From Burkholderiales bacterium (GTDB taxonomy: Bacteria > Pseudomonadota > Gammaproteobacteria > Burkholderiales > Casimicrobiaceae), in NCBI GenBank assembly GCA_015075645.1, contig JABTUF010000002.1, forward strand, positions 620,001 through 684,000: a stretch of 64,000 nucleotides of DNA, in the 5' to 3' direction. Position numbers and translations under genes: made by a program. The notes beneath the pieces were generated by a model. The model made no database searches, was not told where the DNA came from, and worked only from the letters and a program-made list of their open reading frames with translations. How positions within the stretch are numbered: the first letter of the stretch is position 1; the number at the start of each line of letters is the position of its first letter. Below are positions 31,601 through 41,186 of this stretch, piece after piece.

Positions 31601-33952
31601 TCAGTTCGACAGCGTCCCGGCGACGGGAGCGGGCGCGTCGACCGCCTCGTCGGTGTCGAGCTTCGGAGGCCAGCACCTGGGCGCCTGCCGCAGCCAGGCA
31701 CCGATCGCGCGCGCCGCGCGGCGTCCGGCGCTCATCGCCAGGATCACGGTGGCGCCGCCGGTGACGATGTCGCCGCCGGCGAACACCCCCGGAATGTTGG
31801 TGGCCTGGGTGAGTTCGTCGGCGACGATGTAGCCCCACTTGTTCAGCGCCAGGCCCTCGGTCGCCTGCGCGACGATCGGGTTGGCCTTGGTGCCCAGCGC
31901 GTAGATCACCGTGTCGCAGTCCCACTCGAAGAATTCACCGAGCGGAACGGGCGCGCGGCGGCCGCGCGCGTCGGGGTCGCCCAACGCCATCTTCTGCACG
32001 CGAATCGCGCGCACGTCGCCGTCGTCGTTGACGAGGATCTCCTCCGGCGCATGCAGGAAGGCGAACTCGATGCCCTCTTCCTTCGCGTGGCGCAACTCCT
32101 CGACACGCGCCGGGGCTTCGGCCTCCGAGCGCCGGTAGACGCAGAGCACGCGGCCTGCGCCCAGGCGCCGAGCCACGCGCAGGCAGTCCATCGCCGTGTT
32201 GCCCGCGCCGATGACGACGACGTTCTGGCCCAGGGCGATCGGCGTGTCGCGGTACGGGAACTCGTCGCCGCCCATCAGGTTGACGCGCGTGAGGAACTCG
32301 TTGGCCGAATAGACCTGTCCGGCGAACTCGCCCGGGATGCCCAGGAACGCCGGCGCTCCCGCGCCCGCGGCGACGAAGACCGCGTCGAAGCCCATCTTGC
32401 CGGTGAGTTGCGGGACGGTGAACGTCTTGCCGATCACCTTGTTGGTTTCGAAGCGCACGCCCAGATCCCGCAGGCGGGCGACCTCGCGGTCGATGATGTC
32501 GCGCGGCAGCCGGAACGACGGGATGCCGTAGCGGAGCACCCCGCCCACCACGTGCAGCGCCTCGTAGACGGTGACTTCGGCACCGAGCTTGACGAGGTCG
32601 GCCGCGGCGGCGAGCCCGCCCGGCCCCGAGCCGACGATGGCCACCTGCCCGATCGGCTCGGCCACGCGCGGCAACGTCACCTTCACCGGCGGCGCGTTGT
32701 CGCCGACGAACCGCTCGAGGCGGCCGATCGCCACCGGCTCCATCTTCGCCTTGACGAGCACGCACTGAGCTTCGCACTGGCTCTCCTGCGGGCACACCCG
32801 CCCGCACACCGACGGAAAGATGCTCGACTCGTGGATGGTTTCCACCGCGCCCTCGAGATCGCGCACCAGCAGGTGGCGGATGAAGCGCGGTATGTCGATG
32901 CTGACCGGGCAGCCGTCGATGCAGGTCGGTTTGACGCACTGGATGCAACGTTCGGCCTCGCGCAGCGCCGCCGCGTAGCCGTAGCCGAGGTTGACCTCGG
33001 CGAAGCTCGCCGAGCGCTCCTGCGGATCGCGCTCGGGCATCTTGACCTGGTGGCGCTCGAGCGCCGAGTATTTCTTGTACGTGCGCTTGCCCTGAACGAA
33101 CAGCTTCTCCTCGAGGCTGCACACGTGCGCCACGTCGTCGTTGGCCTGCGCCTCCTGTTTCCTGAAGCGCTTCTGGCGCGCGTGCAGCTCCCTGAAGTCG
33201 ACCTTGTGGCCGTCGAAGTCGGGCCCGTCGACGCAGGCGAACTTCACCTCTCCGTCCACGGTGACGCGGCACGATCCGCACATGCCCGTGCCGTCGACCA
33301 TGATCGTGTTGAGCGACACCATCGTCTTGACGCCGTAGGACCGCGTCGTGTCGGTGCAGGCGTGCATCATCGGCATCGGGCCGATGGCGATGACCAGGTC
33401 GGGCTTGTCCGTGTCCGGCCGGTCCAGCAGGTCCTTCAGCGCCGCCGTCACGAATCCCGGGCGGCCGGCGCTGCCGTCGTCGGTGCAGACGATGAGTTCG
33501 TCGGAGAACTCGGCCAGCTTGTCGGCCCAGAACACCAGGCCCTTGTTGCGGAAACCGACGATGCAGGTCGTGCGGTTTCCGGCTTCCTTGAACGCGCGCA
33601 GTTGCGGGAAGATCGGCGCGACGCCGAGGCCACCTCCGACCAGCACGACGTGGCCGACCCGCTCGATGTGCTGGGGCAGGCCGAGCGGGCCGACGAAGTC
33701 GTCGAAGTGCTCGCCTTCGACATAGTCGTCGCGCATCTCGCGCGTCGTCTTGCCCAGTGCCTGGACGACCACGGTCACCGTGCCGTGCTGGCGGTCGAAG
33801 TCGGCGACGGTCAGCGGGATGCGCTCGCCGCCGTCGTGCAGGCGCAGCATCACGAAATGGCCCGGCTCGGCCGCGGCGGCGACGTCGGGCGCGGCGATCT
33901 CCCACAGGAAGGTCTGGTCGGTGAACTTCTCGGCCTTGGCGATGCGGTACAC
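31601..33952 (-). CDS. Fused NfnA-NfnB type ferredoxin:NAD(P) oxidoreductase
   Basis: 783 aa. Residues about 1-270 are a ferredoxin-NADP-reductase-like domain (GERIPLTVADF, VLVGGGLGVAPIFPQLRAF) ending with the [2Fe-2S] site VDGTGMCGSCRV...KFACVDGP, as in NfnA/SudB. Residues about 320-770 are GltD/NfnB-like: cluster cysteines AERCIQCVKPTCIDGCP and VCGRVCPQESQCEAQCV, FAD site AIVGSGPGGLAAAADLVKLG, NAD(P) site VVVIGAGNTAMDCLRVARRLGA. Such proteins bifurcate electrons between NADH, NADPH and ferredoxin. They are normally two subunits; here they are one chain. GTG 33952 matches the family N-terminus; TTG 34003 is the alternative. It is first in the Nfn/rubrerythrin/ferredoxin operon. Confidence 0.88.
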   Translation of the reverse strand: MYRIAKAEKFTDQTFLWEIAAPDVAAAAEPGHFVMLRLHDGGERIPLTVADFDRQHGTVTVVVQALGKTTREMRDDYVEGEHFDDFVGPLGLPQHIERVGHVVLVGGGLGVAPIFPQLRAFKEAGNRTTCIVGFRNKGLVFWADKLAEFSDELIVCTDDGSAGRPGFVTAALKDLLDRPDTDKPDLVIAIGPMPMMHACTDTTRSYGVKTMVSLNTIMVDGTGMCGSCRVTVDGEVKFACVDGPDFDGHKVDFRELHARQKRFRKQEAQANDDVAHVCSLEEKLFVQGKRTYKKYSALERHQVKMPERDPQERSASFAEVNLGYGYAAALREAERCIQCVKPTCIDGCPVSIDIPRFIRHLLVRDLEGAVETIHESSIFPSVCGRVCPQESQCEAQCVLVKAKMEPVAIGRLERFVGDNAPPVKVTLPRVAEPIGQVAIVGSGPGGLAAAADLVKLGAEVTVYEALHVVGGVLRYGIPSFRLPRDIIDREVARLRDLGVRFETNKVIGKTFTVPQLTGKMGFDAVFVAAGAGAPAFLGIPGEFAGQVYSANEFLTRVNLMGGDEFPYRDTPIALGQNVVVIGAGNTAMDCLRVARRLGAGRVLCVYRRSEAEAPARVEELRHAKEEGIEFAFLHAPEEILVNDDGDVRAIRVQKMALGDPDARGRRAPVPLGEFFEWDCDTVIYALGTKANPIVAQATEGLALNKWGYIVADELTQATNIPGVFAGGDIVTGGATVILAMSAGRRAARAIGAWLRQAPRCWPPKLDTDEAVDAPAPVAGTLSN

Positions 33953-34153
33953 GGAGGGACTCGCTTCAGCGGAAAGCGGACGGGGAGCGAACGGGCTCGC
34001 CAACCTCGCGGTCGAGGCCTCCGTGAGGCGCGGCAGCGTCGCGCCGCGGATGATTCATGTTCATCGATTCCTCCGGTCATCCGGTCGTCGCGTACCACCG
34101 GTGGACTGGTCAGGTGCCTTGCCGGTCGTCGCGTCCGATCGAGGCGATGGCCG

Positions 34154-34219
34154 AATATAGAATCGGCCAAAGATTCGCGGAAGTGTGGAAACGCGAACGG
34201 CCGTATTCGATTTTCGAAT
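34154..34219 (-). promoter_or_regulatory. LysR-type promoter copy A (drives Nfn-rubrerythrin-ferredoxin operon)
   Basis: Read on the minus strand: operator ATTCGAAAATCGAAT (34219-34205), 20 bp, ACTTCCGCGAATC (34184-34172), 9 bp, TTCTATATT (34162-34154). It has the same order and spacing as copies at 28.7 and 55.4 kb. The leader after it, GGCCATCGCC, also matches copy B (GTCATCGCC). It lies about 150-200 bp before the Nfn start. Confidence 0.88.
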
Positions 34220-34367
34220 GAACGTTGCCGCCTCGACCGCCACGGCACGTTCGATCGACCCCCGACGTGCCGGCCGGTCCGGTCGCGGTCCGCCGGGGCA
34301 CCGCTGCATGCGATACGCGTCGCGGGCGACGCGCGAAACGGCCCGGACAAACCCGCCGGGCGCGGAT

Positions 34368-35786
34368 TCAGCTATCGGGCCAAAGCGCGCTCATCGCCTC
34401 CGCGAAACGCGCCATGATCGCTTCGCCCCGCGGATGCACGTGATCGCGGATGACCCAGCGGCCGGCCACCATCACATCGCGCCATGGCCGCGCCGGACCG
34501 GAGAACACGATCGCGTCGAGGACTCGCGGCGCCGGGATGCCCGCGAGCGCCGGATCTCCGGGGTCCGCGACCAGCAGGTCGGCGCGCGCGCCTTCGCGGA
34601 GTCCCCACTGCGGTTCGCCCGCGGCGAGAGCGCCGGCGCGCACCGCATGTTCGAACAGTCGCGCGGCGGTCGATGGTTCGCCGGCGGAGGGCGCCGCGGC
34701 GACGTTGCGCCGGCGCAGGACGAGACGCTGGCCGTAGTCGAGCCAGCGCAACTCCTCGCGCCAGTCGCGACCGACCTGGCTGTCGCTGCCGATCGCGATC
34801 GGCACGCCGGCGTCGAGCCAGCCCGGCAGGTCGGCCGTTCCGTCGCCGAGGTTGCCCTCCGTCGTCGGACAGATCACGACCGTGGCGCCGCTCGCGGCCA
34901 CGGAGGCGATCTCGTCTCGCGTCGCGTGCGTCGCGTGCACGAGTTGCCAGCGGGCGTCGAGCAGGCGTTCGCGCGCCAGCCACTCGATCGGCCGTGCGCC
35001 CGTTGCGCGGACGCATTCATCGACCTCGGCGACCTGTTCCGCCACGTGGATGTGGATCGGCCCGGCCCAACCGTCGGCGAGACCGCGCAGTTCTGCGATC
35101 GATTCCGGCGCCGCGGCGCGGAGCGAATGCACCGCGACGCCCGCCCCGACGAGCGGCCGGCCCGCGGCAGCGATGCGGCGCGCCGCATGCCACACGTCGC
35201 CGGCATGGGCGCGGAAGCGCCGCTGGACATCGCGCAGCGCGGGCTGCGCGAAGCCGGCGCGTTCGTAGAGCACCGGAAGGATCGTCGCGCCGATACCGGC
35301 GTCGGCGACGGCGTCGGCGACCGCCCATGCAAGCGCCAACGGATCGTCGTAGGGTGTGCCGTCCTCCCGTCGCTGCAGGTAGTGGAACTCGCATACCTGC
35401 GTGTACCCGCCCATGAGGAGCTCGACGTAGAGCTGCGCGGCCACCGCGCGCAACTGCTCCGGGGTCACGCGCAAGGCGACGCGATACATGCGGTCCCGCC
35501 ACGACCAGAAATCGTCCGCATCGGACTCCCGCCGCTCCGCGAGGCCGGCGAACGCGCGCTGGAAGGCGTGGCTGTGGGCGTCGACGAGTCCCGGCAGCAC
35601 GGCGCCATCGAGTACCGTCGCGCCTCGAGGCGGCTCGGCGATGCCGGGTGCGACTTCCGCCCAACGCCCGTCCGCACCGATGCGCAGCGCCACATGGCGG
35701 TGCCAGCCGCCGCGGCGTGTCCCCGGATCGACGAGCCAGGCCCGCGGCGCCCACAGCATCCCGGAAGGATCGGAACGCTCACCCAT
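34368..35786 (-). CDS. hutF: Formimidoylglutamate deiminase
   Basis: 472 aa amidohydrolase. Metal ligands: GLVDAHSHAFQRAFAGLAERRESDADDFWSWRDRMYRVA (His-x-His, with the FWSWRDRMY signature of HutF), GPIHIHVAEQVAEVDEC (His), LVHATHATRDE (His) and IGSDSQVGRDWREELR (Asp). Converts N-formimidoyl-L-glutamate to N-formyl-L-glutamate plus ammonia in the five-step histidine pathway. ATG at 35786 (MGERSDPSGM); a start at 35759 is equally possible. It follows hutC by 108 bp. No hutG or hutI is visible in the window. Confidence 0.93.
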   Translation of the reverse strand: MGERSDPSGMLWAPRAWLVDPGTRRGGWHRHVALRIGADGRWAEVAPGIAEPPRGATVLDGAVLPGLVDAHSHAFQRAFAGLAERRESDADDFWSWRDRMYRVALRVTPEQLRAVAAQLYVELLMGGYTQVCEFHYLQRREDGTPYDDPLALAWAVADAVADAGIGATILPVLYERAGFAQPALRDVQRRFRAHAGDVWHAARRIAAAGRPLVGAGVAVHSLRAAAPESIAELRGLADGWAGPIHIHVAEQVAEVDECVRATGARPIEWLARERLLDARWQLVHATHATRDEIASVAASGATVVICPTTEGNLGDGTADLPGWLDAGVPIAIGSDSQVGRDWREELRWLDYGQRLVLRRRNVAAAPSAGEPSTAARLFEHAVRAGALAAGEPQWGLREGARADLLVADPGDPALAGIPAPRVLDAIVFSGPARPWRDVMVAGRWVIRDHVHPRGEAIMARFAEAMSALWPDS

Positions 35787-35894
35787 CGCGGGCCCGAACG
35801 CGGTACGCCGCGACCACCGCGCCCCGCGACGTCTTCGATCCACCCATGGGCGCGGGGACGGATTCGCCCATGCCGAGGTCGGCGTCCCTCGGGC

Positions 35895-36617
35895 TCATGC
35901 CTCGAACACTCCTTCGAGCTGGTAGCGCGAACCGGGATGCACGAGTCGGGCGAAGGTGACCGGCACGCCCTGGCAGACGGTTCGCCGCGCGATCACCAGG
36001 CAGGGTTCGCTGCGTTCGATACCGAGGAGCCGCGCCTCGGCGGCGGTCGGCACGGCGGCCTCGATCGTGTAGGTCCCCTCCCACAGCGGCGCGATCTCCA
36101 GCAGATAGTGGGTGGGCGTCGTGCGCGTGAAATCGACCTTCAGGTAGTCGGGAGCGACGCCGGGGTTCACGTAGCGATCCTCGCATTGCAACGGCGCGTC
36201 GTTGTCCAAGTGCACGATCCGCGTGTGGAACACGGCCGCGCCGGTCTCGAGTCCGAGTTGCCGCGCCAACCACGGCAACGCCCGTTCCTGCCGCTTGAGG
36301 GCGACGCGCACGCGATGGCGATGGCCGCGCGCCTCGATCTCCTCGTGCAGGTCGCGAATCGTCAGCATCGACGAAAGCCGGGTTCGCCGGGCCGCGAAGG
36401 TGCCGACGCCCTGGATGCGGTCCACCAGTCCTTCGCCCTGCAGTTCGCGCAGGGCGCGGTTCACCGTCATGCGGCTCACGCCGAATTTCGCGACGAGTTC
36501 GGCCTCCGACGGCATCAGCGCGCCGGGCCGCCAGCGCCCCCGCGCGAGCTGCGCCTTGACATGCTGCTTGACGCGCGCGTACGGCGCGGCGGCGTGTCGA
36601 GGCGGCGCCTTTCCCAT
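35895..36617 (-). CDS. hutC: HutC-type GntR/UTRA repressor of histidine utilisation
   Basis: 240 aa. N-terminal GntR winged helix (LMPSEAELVAKFGVSRMTVNRALRELQGEGLVDRIQGVGTFAA), then a UTRA domain (ALPWLARQLGLETGAAVFHTRIVHLDNDAPLQCEDRYVNPGVAPDYLKVDFTRTTPTHYLLEIAPL) with the HutC wording 'TPTHYLLEIAPLWEGTYTIEA'. HutC responds to urocanate. It is divergent from hutU; two HutC-like palindromes lie between them, one near each start. Confidence 0.95.
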   Translation of the reverse strand: MGKAPPRHAAAPYARVKQHVKAQLARGRWRPGALMPSEAELVAKFGVSRMTVNRALRELQGEGLVDRIQGVGTFAARRTRLSSMLTIRDLHEEIEARGHRHRVRVALKRQERALPWLARQLGLETGAAVFHTRIVHLDNDAPLQCEDRYVNPGVAPDYLKVDFTRTTPTHYLLEIAPLWEGTYTIEAAVPTAAEARLLGIERSEPCLVIARRTVCQGVPVTFARLVHPGSRYQLEGVFEA

Positions 36618-36641
36618 GCGCCGATTCTAGTGACCCCGAGA

Positions 36642-36653
36642 TGTCTGGACAAG
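36642..36653. promoter_or_regulatory. HutC-like operator, hutC side
   Basis: TGTCTGGACAAG, the reverse complement of CTTGTCCAGACA: one mismatch in symmetry relative to the hutU-side site. It is 25 bp before the hutC start, so probably autoregulatory. Confidence 0.75.
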
Positions 36654-36705
36654 CGGACGGTGCGCCCGGGGTCGGCCCCATGGCTCGGTCGCTCCGCCTC
36701 CGCCA

Positions 36706-36735
36706 TTGACTCATGTTGTCTAGACAAGCTAAGCT
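36706..36735 (+). promoter_or_regulatory. hutU promoter with perfect HutC operator in the spacer
   Basis: TTGACT (36706-36711) as -35, perfect palindrome TTGTCTAGACAA (36716-36727), TAAGCT (36730-36735) as -10; the operator fills the 18-bp spacer, ideal for repression. A GAGG ribosome site (36752) precedes the hutU ATG. Confidence 0.85.
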
Positions 36736-36762
36736 TGGAGCCCCTGCTGACGAGGTCCGGCC

Positions 36763-38463
36763 ATGAACGATGTCGCGCGCTTGCCCATGGTGTCCGCCCG
36801 TCCGGTCCGCGCCCCGCGCGGGGGCGCGATCGTGTGCCGCAACTGGCTGATCGAGGCCGCGTACCGGATGATCCAGAACAACCTCGATCCGGAGGTGGCC
36901 GAGAACCCCGAGGCGCTGGTCGTCTACGGCGGCATCGGCAAGGCCGCGCGCGACTGGTCGTGTTTCGACGCGATCCTGAGGGCGCTGCGCGAACTCGGCG
37001 AGGACGAATCGCTGCTGATCCAGTCCGGGAAGCCGGTGGGCGTGTTCCGCACGCATCCCGACGCGCCGCGCGTCCTGATCGCGAACTCGAACCTGGTGCC
37101 GAAGTGGGCCAACTGGGAGCACTTCGAGGAACTGGACCGCAAGGGACTGATGATGTTCGGGCAGATGACTGCCGGCTCGTGGATCTACATCGGCTCGCAG
37201 GGCATCGTGCAGGGGACCTACGAAACCTTCGTCGAAGCCGGCCGCCAGCACTACGGCGGCAGCCTCGCGGGCCGTTGGATCCTGACCGCGGGCCTGGGGG
37301 GCATGGGCGGCGCACAGCCGCTGGCCGCGAGCTTCGCCGGCGCGAGTTCGCTGAACATCGAGTGCCAGCAGTCGCGCATCGACTTCCGCCTGCGCAGCCG
37401 CTATCTCGACGAGCAGGCGAACGACCTCGACGACGCGCTGGCGCGGATTCGCAGGTATACGGCGGAACGCAGGGCGATCTCGGTGGGCCTGCTCGGCAAT
37501 GCCGCGGAGATCCTTCCCGAACTCGTGACGCGCGCGAGGGCGGGCGGCCCGAGACCCGACATCGTCACCGACCAGACGAGCGCGCATGACCTGGTCCACG
37601 GCTACCTGCCGGCCGGTTGGACGGTCGAGGACTGGGGCGCCGCACAGGCCGACCCGGAACGGCATGCCGCCCTGAAGTCCGCTGCCGCCAGCAGTTGCGC
37701 GGTGCATGTGCAGGCGATGCTCGACTTCCAGGCCATGGGCATTCCCACGGTGGACTACGGCAACAACATTCGCCAGGTCGCGTTCGACCAGGGCGTGAAG
37801 CGGGCATTCGATTTCCCCGGATTCGTTCCGGCCTACGTGCGGCCGCTGTTCTGTCGCGGCAAGGGGCCCTTCCGCTGGGTCGCGTTGTCGGGAGATCCGG
37901 ACGACATCCGCAAGACCGACCGCAGGATGAAGGAACTCTTCCCCGACGACCGCCATCTGCACCATTGGCTCGACCTGGCCGGCGAGCGCATCGCATTCCA
38001 GGGATTGCCGGCGCGCATCTGCTGGATCGGACTGGGCGAGCGCCATCGCGCCGGCCTCGCGTTCAACGACATGGTGAGGTCCGGCGAGCTCAAGGCGCCG
38101 ATCGTGATCGGCCGCGACCACCTGGACAGCGGCTCGGTGGCGAGCCCGAACCGGGAGACCGAGGCGATGTTGGACGGCAGCGACGCGGTCAGCGACTGGC
38201 CGCTCCTGAACGCCCTGCTCAACACCGCCTCGGGCGCCACCTGGGTGAGTCTGCACCACGGCGGCGGCGTCGGCATGGGCTATTCGCAGCACGCGGGCGT
38301 GGTCATCGTGTGCGACGGCACCGATGCCGCAGCGAGGCGCATCGAGCGCGTCCTGTGGAACGATCCGGGTACCGGCGTCATGCGCCACGCCGACGCCGGC
38401 TACGAGTCCGCGATTCGGTGCGCGCGCGAGCAAGGCCTCCATCTGCCGATGCTGCCGCGCTGA
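36763..38463 (+). CDS. hutU: Urocanate hydratase
   Basis: 566 aa, complete. Family wording throughout: [46 protein letters not shown], the NAD-binding [18 protein letters not shown], and the C-terminal catalytic region [42 protein letters not shown]. Converts urocanate to imidazolonepropionate. It is divergent from hutC with a clear HutC operator in its promoter. Downstream is a broken acyl-CoA dehydrogenase gene 39 bp away; hutI is not visible. Confidence 0.97.
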   Translation: MNDVARLPMVSARPVRAPRGGAIVCRNWLIEAAYRMIQNNLDPEVAENPEALVVYGGIGKAARDWSCFDAILRALRELGEDESLLIQSGKPVGVFRTHPDAPRVLIANSNLVPKWANWEHFEELDRKGLMMFGQMTAGSWIYIGSQGIVQGTYETFVEAGRQHYGGSLAGRWILTAGLGGMGGAQPLAASFAGASSLNIECQQSRIDFRLRSRYLDEQANDLDDALARIRRYTAERRAISVGLLGNAAEILPELVTRARAGGPRPDIVTDQTSAHDLVHGYLPAGWTVEDWGAAQADPERHAALKSAAASSCAVHVQAMLDFQAMGIPTVDYGNNIRQVAFDQGVKRAFDFPGFVPAYVRPLFCRGKGPFRWVALSGDPDDIRKTDRRMKELFPDDRHLHHWLDLAGERIAFQGLPARICWIGLGERHRAGLAFNDMVRSGELKAPIVIGRDHLDSGSVASPNRETEAMLDGSDAVSDWPLLNALLNTASGATWVSLHHGGGVGMGYSQHAGVVIVCDGTDAAARRIERVLWNDPGTGVMRHADAGYESAIRCAREQGLHLPMLPR

Positions 38464-38501
38464 TCGATGCTGCTCGGTCCGGTCGCGCATGGAGGTATCC
38501 G

Positions 38502-38664
38502 TTGTTGAACTGGACCGACCCGCCCGGCAGCATCGACCTCGTCGACGAGAGCCGATTGCACTGGCCGTTCCTCGACGACGGCCACCGCGGCGAGGCCGAA
38601 GCGCTCTCGCGGTGGGTCGAACACGCGTCGCCCTCGCTCCTCGGCCACACGGGTGACGATCCGT
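38502..38664 (+). pseudogene. Acyl-CoA dehydrogenase, 5' part (split by IS21 element)
   Basis: TTG at 38502 preceded by GGAGG (6 bp spacing). It reads LNWTDPPGSIDLVDESRLHWPFLDDGHRGEAEALSRWVEHAS, the 'WPFFDDxHR' N-terminus of a class of acyl-CoA dehydrogenases. The frame enters the IS21 element and stops after five foreign residues. Excising the element and one target copy joins Asp-Pro to SSVDACVQGLVRELGRA in the right part. Confidence 0.85.
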
Positions 38665-38758
38665 TGTTGACGGGGATCTGAATCCGCGCGATTTTGGGGG
38701 TTGGCGCGAAACATCCCCAGAAACGCGCGTCGCGCTGTAGTGCTCCTTGGATTTGGCG

Positions 38759-39058
38759 TTAGCGCTTGTTCGGTAGTGCCGACAGATCCCAGAACGATCG
38801 TCGCCAATTGGAAATGCGGCCCTCGTGGCCGCAGCGCTCGCAGAACCACTCGATGGCGTCGTCGGACGCGATCTCCGTGACCACGATGCCCTTCCTGCAC
38901 TTGTTGCAGTGGCATTCCCCAGCCTCGTCCATGGTAGCCGGTGCGCTCGCCGCGGCCACGACGCGTCCGAGAAACTCGGCCAGGCGGCGCGCCGGCGCCG
39001 GCATCGGGGCGATGGCGCCCTTCTCGTCAAGGAAGTGGGTGAGATCGGTGATGTACAT
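38759..39058 (-). CDS. Small zinc-ribbon protein inside the IS21 element
   Basis: 99 aa. MYITDLTHFLDEKGAIAPMPAPARRLAEF, then CHCNKCRKGIVVTEIASDDAIEWFCERCGHEGRISNWRRSFWDLS: a four-cysteine zinc ribbon with a conserved 'GRISNWxxSFWDL' end. I know this as a widespread small hypothetical family found near mobile elements; no function is established. Encoded opposite to the transposition genes, between the left end and the next passenger ORF. Confidence 0.72.
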   Translation of the reverse strand: MYITDLTHFLDEKGAIAPMPAPARRLAEFLGRVVAAASAPATMDEAGECHCNKCRKGIVVTEIASDDAIEWFCERCGHEGRISNWRRSFWDLSALPNKR

Positions 39059-39248
39059 CCGGCGATGATACGAGGGCCGCGCGCTGGCGGCTGCGCTATG
39101 CTCGTGACCGAACGCCGGATAAGCGAAGGCCCGGGCGAATTCTTGGCAGAACCCCGGGCCTTCTACATGCTCGCGCGGCACAAGGACGCGTTTGCGCTTC
39201 CTTTATGCCCGCGTTTCGCGGCGTTGTCCAGCGCTGCGTGCGGGGTGC

Positions 39249-39659
39249 ATGAGGGCGGGCGAAGACAGCTACCGGCTGTACAGCTGCCGGCGGTGCGCGC
39301 AACAGGTGCGCATTTGCCGGCGCTGCGACCACGGCAATCAGTACTGCGCCGCTGACTGCGCGCGCATTCGCCGGCGGGAGTCGTTGCGCCGGGCCGGGGT
39401 GCGCTACCAAACGAGCTACCGCGGCGCGAGCCGACACGCCGCGCGGCAGCGACGGTGGCGCGCACGGCGAACACAGGAAGTGACGCATCACGGTTCCCTG
39501 CCGCCGGTGATGGCGGTGATAGTGGCGGCACTGTCGATCACGCCCGCGGGGAACGATGCCGACCATGCGCCCGTTGCTGCACCGTTGCCACGCTGCTGCT
39601 TCTGTGGCCGGCCGCTATCGCGGTTCGCGCGGACGGGGCCGTTGCGCGGCGGACCATGA
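39249..39659 (+). CDS. Cysteine-rich passenger protein of the IS21 element
   Basis: 136 aa from ATG 39249 (an upstream in-frame start at 39192 is possible). Cys motif series: YSCRRC, RICRRCDHGNQYCAADCARIRRRESLRRAG, and a late CCFCGRP, all strongly basic. This looks like a zinc-binding, nucleic-acid-interacting accessory protein; similar ORFs precede istA in some proteobacterial IS21 elements. It ends 12 bp before istA. Confidence 0.65.
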   Translation: MRAGEDSYRLYSCRRCAQQVRICRRCDHGNQYCAADCARIRRRESLRRAGVRYQTSYRGASRHAARQRRWRARRTQEVTHHGSLPPVMAVIVAALSITPAGNDADHAPVAAPLPRCCFCGRPLSRFARTGPLRGGP

Positions 39660-39671
39660 CGGAGCGCGCCG

Positions 39672-41186
39672 GTGACCATCGCGCGCGCGCTCGCAGCCGA
39701 GATCCTGCGCCTGCACGCCACCGAGCACTGGCCGGTGGGCACCATCGCCAGGCAACTGCGGGTCCACCACAGCACGGTGCGGCGGGTGCTGGCGCAGGCC
39801 GGTGTGCCGACGCACCAGCCGGTGCGCGCGTCGATGGTGGAACCGTACCTCGCGTTCATCGCTGAGACGCTGGCGAAGTACCCGACGCTGCGCGCCTCGC
39901 GCTTGTACACGATGGTGCGCGAGCGCGGCTATCCCGGCGCCCCCGATCACTTCCGGGCCCTCGTGGCGCGCTTGCGGCCGCGGCCCGCGGCCGAAGCGTA
40001 CTTGCGCCTGCGCACCTTGCCGGGCGAACAGGCGCAGGTCGACTGGGCCCACTTCGGCAAGCTCAGTGTCGGCCGCGCGGTAAGGCCCCTGATGGCGTTC
40101 GTGATGGTGCTCGCGTACTCGCGCTACTTGTTCCTGCGCTTCTATCTGGGCGCCACGATGCCGTACTTCATCGGGGGTCATGTCGAAGCCTTCAACCACT
40201 TTCAGGGCGTCACCCGGATGGTGCTTTACGACAATCTGCGCAGTGCCGTACTCGAGCGGCACGACGACGCCATCCGCTTCCATCCGCGGTTGCTGGAACT
40301 GGCGGCGTATCACCGGTTTCAGCCACGCCCGGTGGCGGTGGCGCGCGGTAACGAGAAGGGTCGCGTCGAGCGGGCGATTCGCTATGTCCGCGATGCCTTC
40401 TTCGCGGCGCGCCACTTCCGCGATATCGCTGATCTCAACCAGCAGGCGTTGGCCTGGTGCCAGGGGGCCGCCGCTGACCGGCCCTGGCCGGAAGATCGCC
40501 GCCGTCGCGTGCGCGAGGCGTTCGCCGAGGAACAGCCGCAGCTGCTCGCCTTGCCGAGCACGCCCTTCCCGTGCGAGGAGCGGGTGACGGCGCATGCGCA
40601 CAAGACACCGTACGTGCGCTTCGATCTCAACGACTACAGCATTCCGCACGCGCACGTCCAGCGCACGCTGACCGTACTCGCCAGCCTCGATACCGTGCGC
40701 GTCGTTGACGGCCAGCAGGTGCTCGCCACCCACGGCCGTAGTTTCGATCGTGGCGCGCAGATCGAAGATGCGGCCCACGTCGCCGCCCTGGTGGCCGACA
40801 AACGCGCGGCCCGTGCGCATCGGGCGCAGGATCGGCTGCAGCACGCCGCGCCGAGCGCCAAGACGCTGTTCGTGCGCGCCGCCGCACGCGGCGCCCACCT
40901 CGGCGTGCTCACGCGCGGCCTGCTGCAACTGCTCGCCACTCACGGCGCCGCGGCACTCGAAGCGGCCATCGCCGCCGCGCTCGCCGAGGATGCCGCGCAT
41001 CTGGGGGCCGTGCGTCACTTCATCGATGCCCACGCCCACGCCCGCGGCCAACGGCCACCCATCGCCGTGGCATTGCCCGAAGACCCGCGCATGCCACTGA
41101 CCGTGCAGCCACAGCCGTTGAGCGATTACCACCAACTGGCCAGCACCACCACCGATGAGTCCGACCCCAGCGACGCTCAGTCTTGA
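39672..41186 (+). CDS. istA: IS21 transposase IstA
   Basis: 504 aa. N-terminal HTH ([23 protein letters not shown]). DDE core: [12 protein letters not shown] (Asp), [13 protein letters not shown] (Asp), [17 protein letters not shown] (Glu). The Mu-transposase C-terminal beta region contains [20 protein letters not shown] start at 39672. Overlaps istB by 32 bp in another frame. Appears complete. Confidence 0.95.
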   Translation: MTIARALAAEILRLHATEHWPVGTIARQLRVHHSTVRRVLAQAGVPTHQPVRASMVEPYLAFIAETLAKYPTLRASRLYTMVRERGYPGAPDHFRALVARLRPRPAAEAYLRLRTLPGEQAQVDWAHFGKLSVGRAVRPLMAFVMVLAYSRYLFLRFYLGATMPYFIGGHVEAFNHFQGVTRMVLYDNLRSAVLERHDDAIRFHPRLLELAAYHRFQPRPVAVARGNEKGRVERAIRYVRDAFFAARHFRDIADLNQQALAWCQGAAADRPWPEDRRRRVREAFAEEQPQLLALPSTPFPCEERVTAHAHKTPYVRFDLNDYSIPHAHVQRTLTVLASLDTVRVVDGQQVLATHGRSFDRGAQIEDAAHVAALVADKRAARAHRAQDRLQHAAPSAKTLFVRAAARGAHLGVLTRGLLQLLATHGAAALEAAIAAALAEDAAHLGAVRHFIDAHAHARGQRPPIAVALPEDPRMPLTVQPQPLSDYHQLASTTTDESDPSDAQS

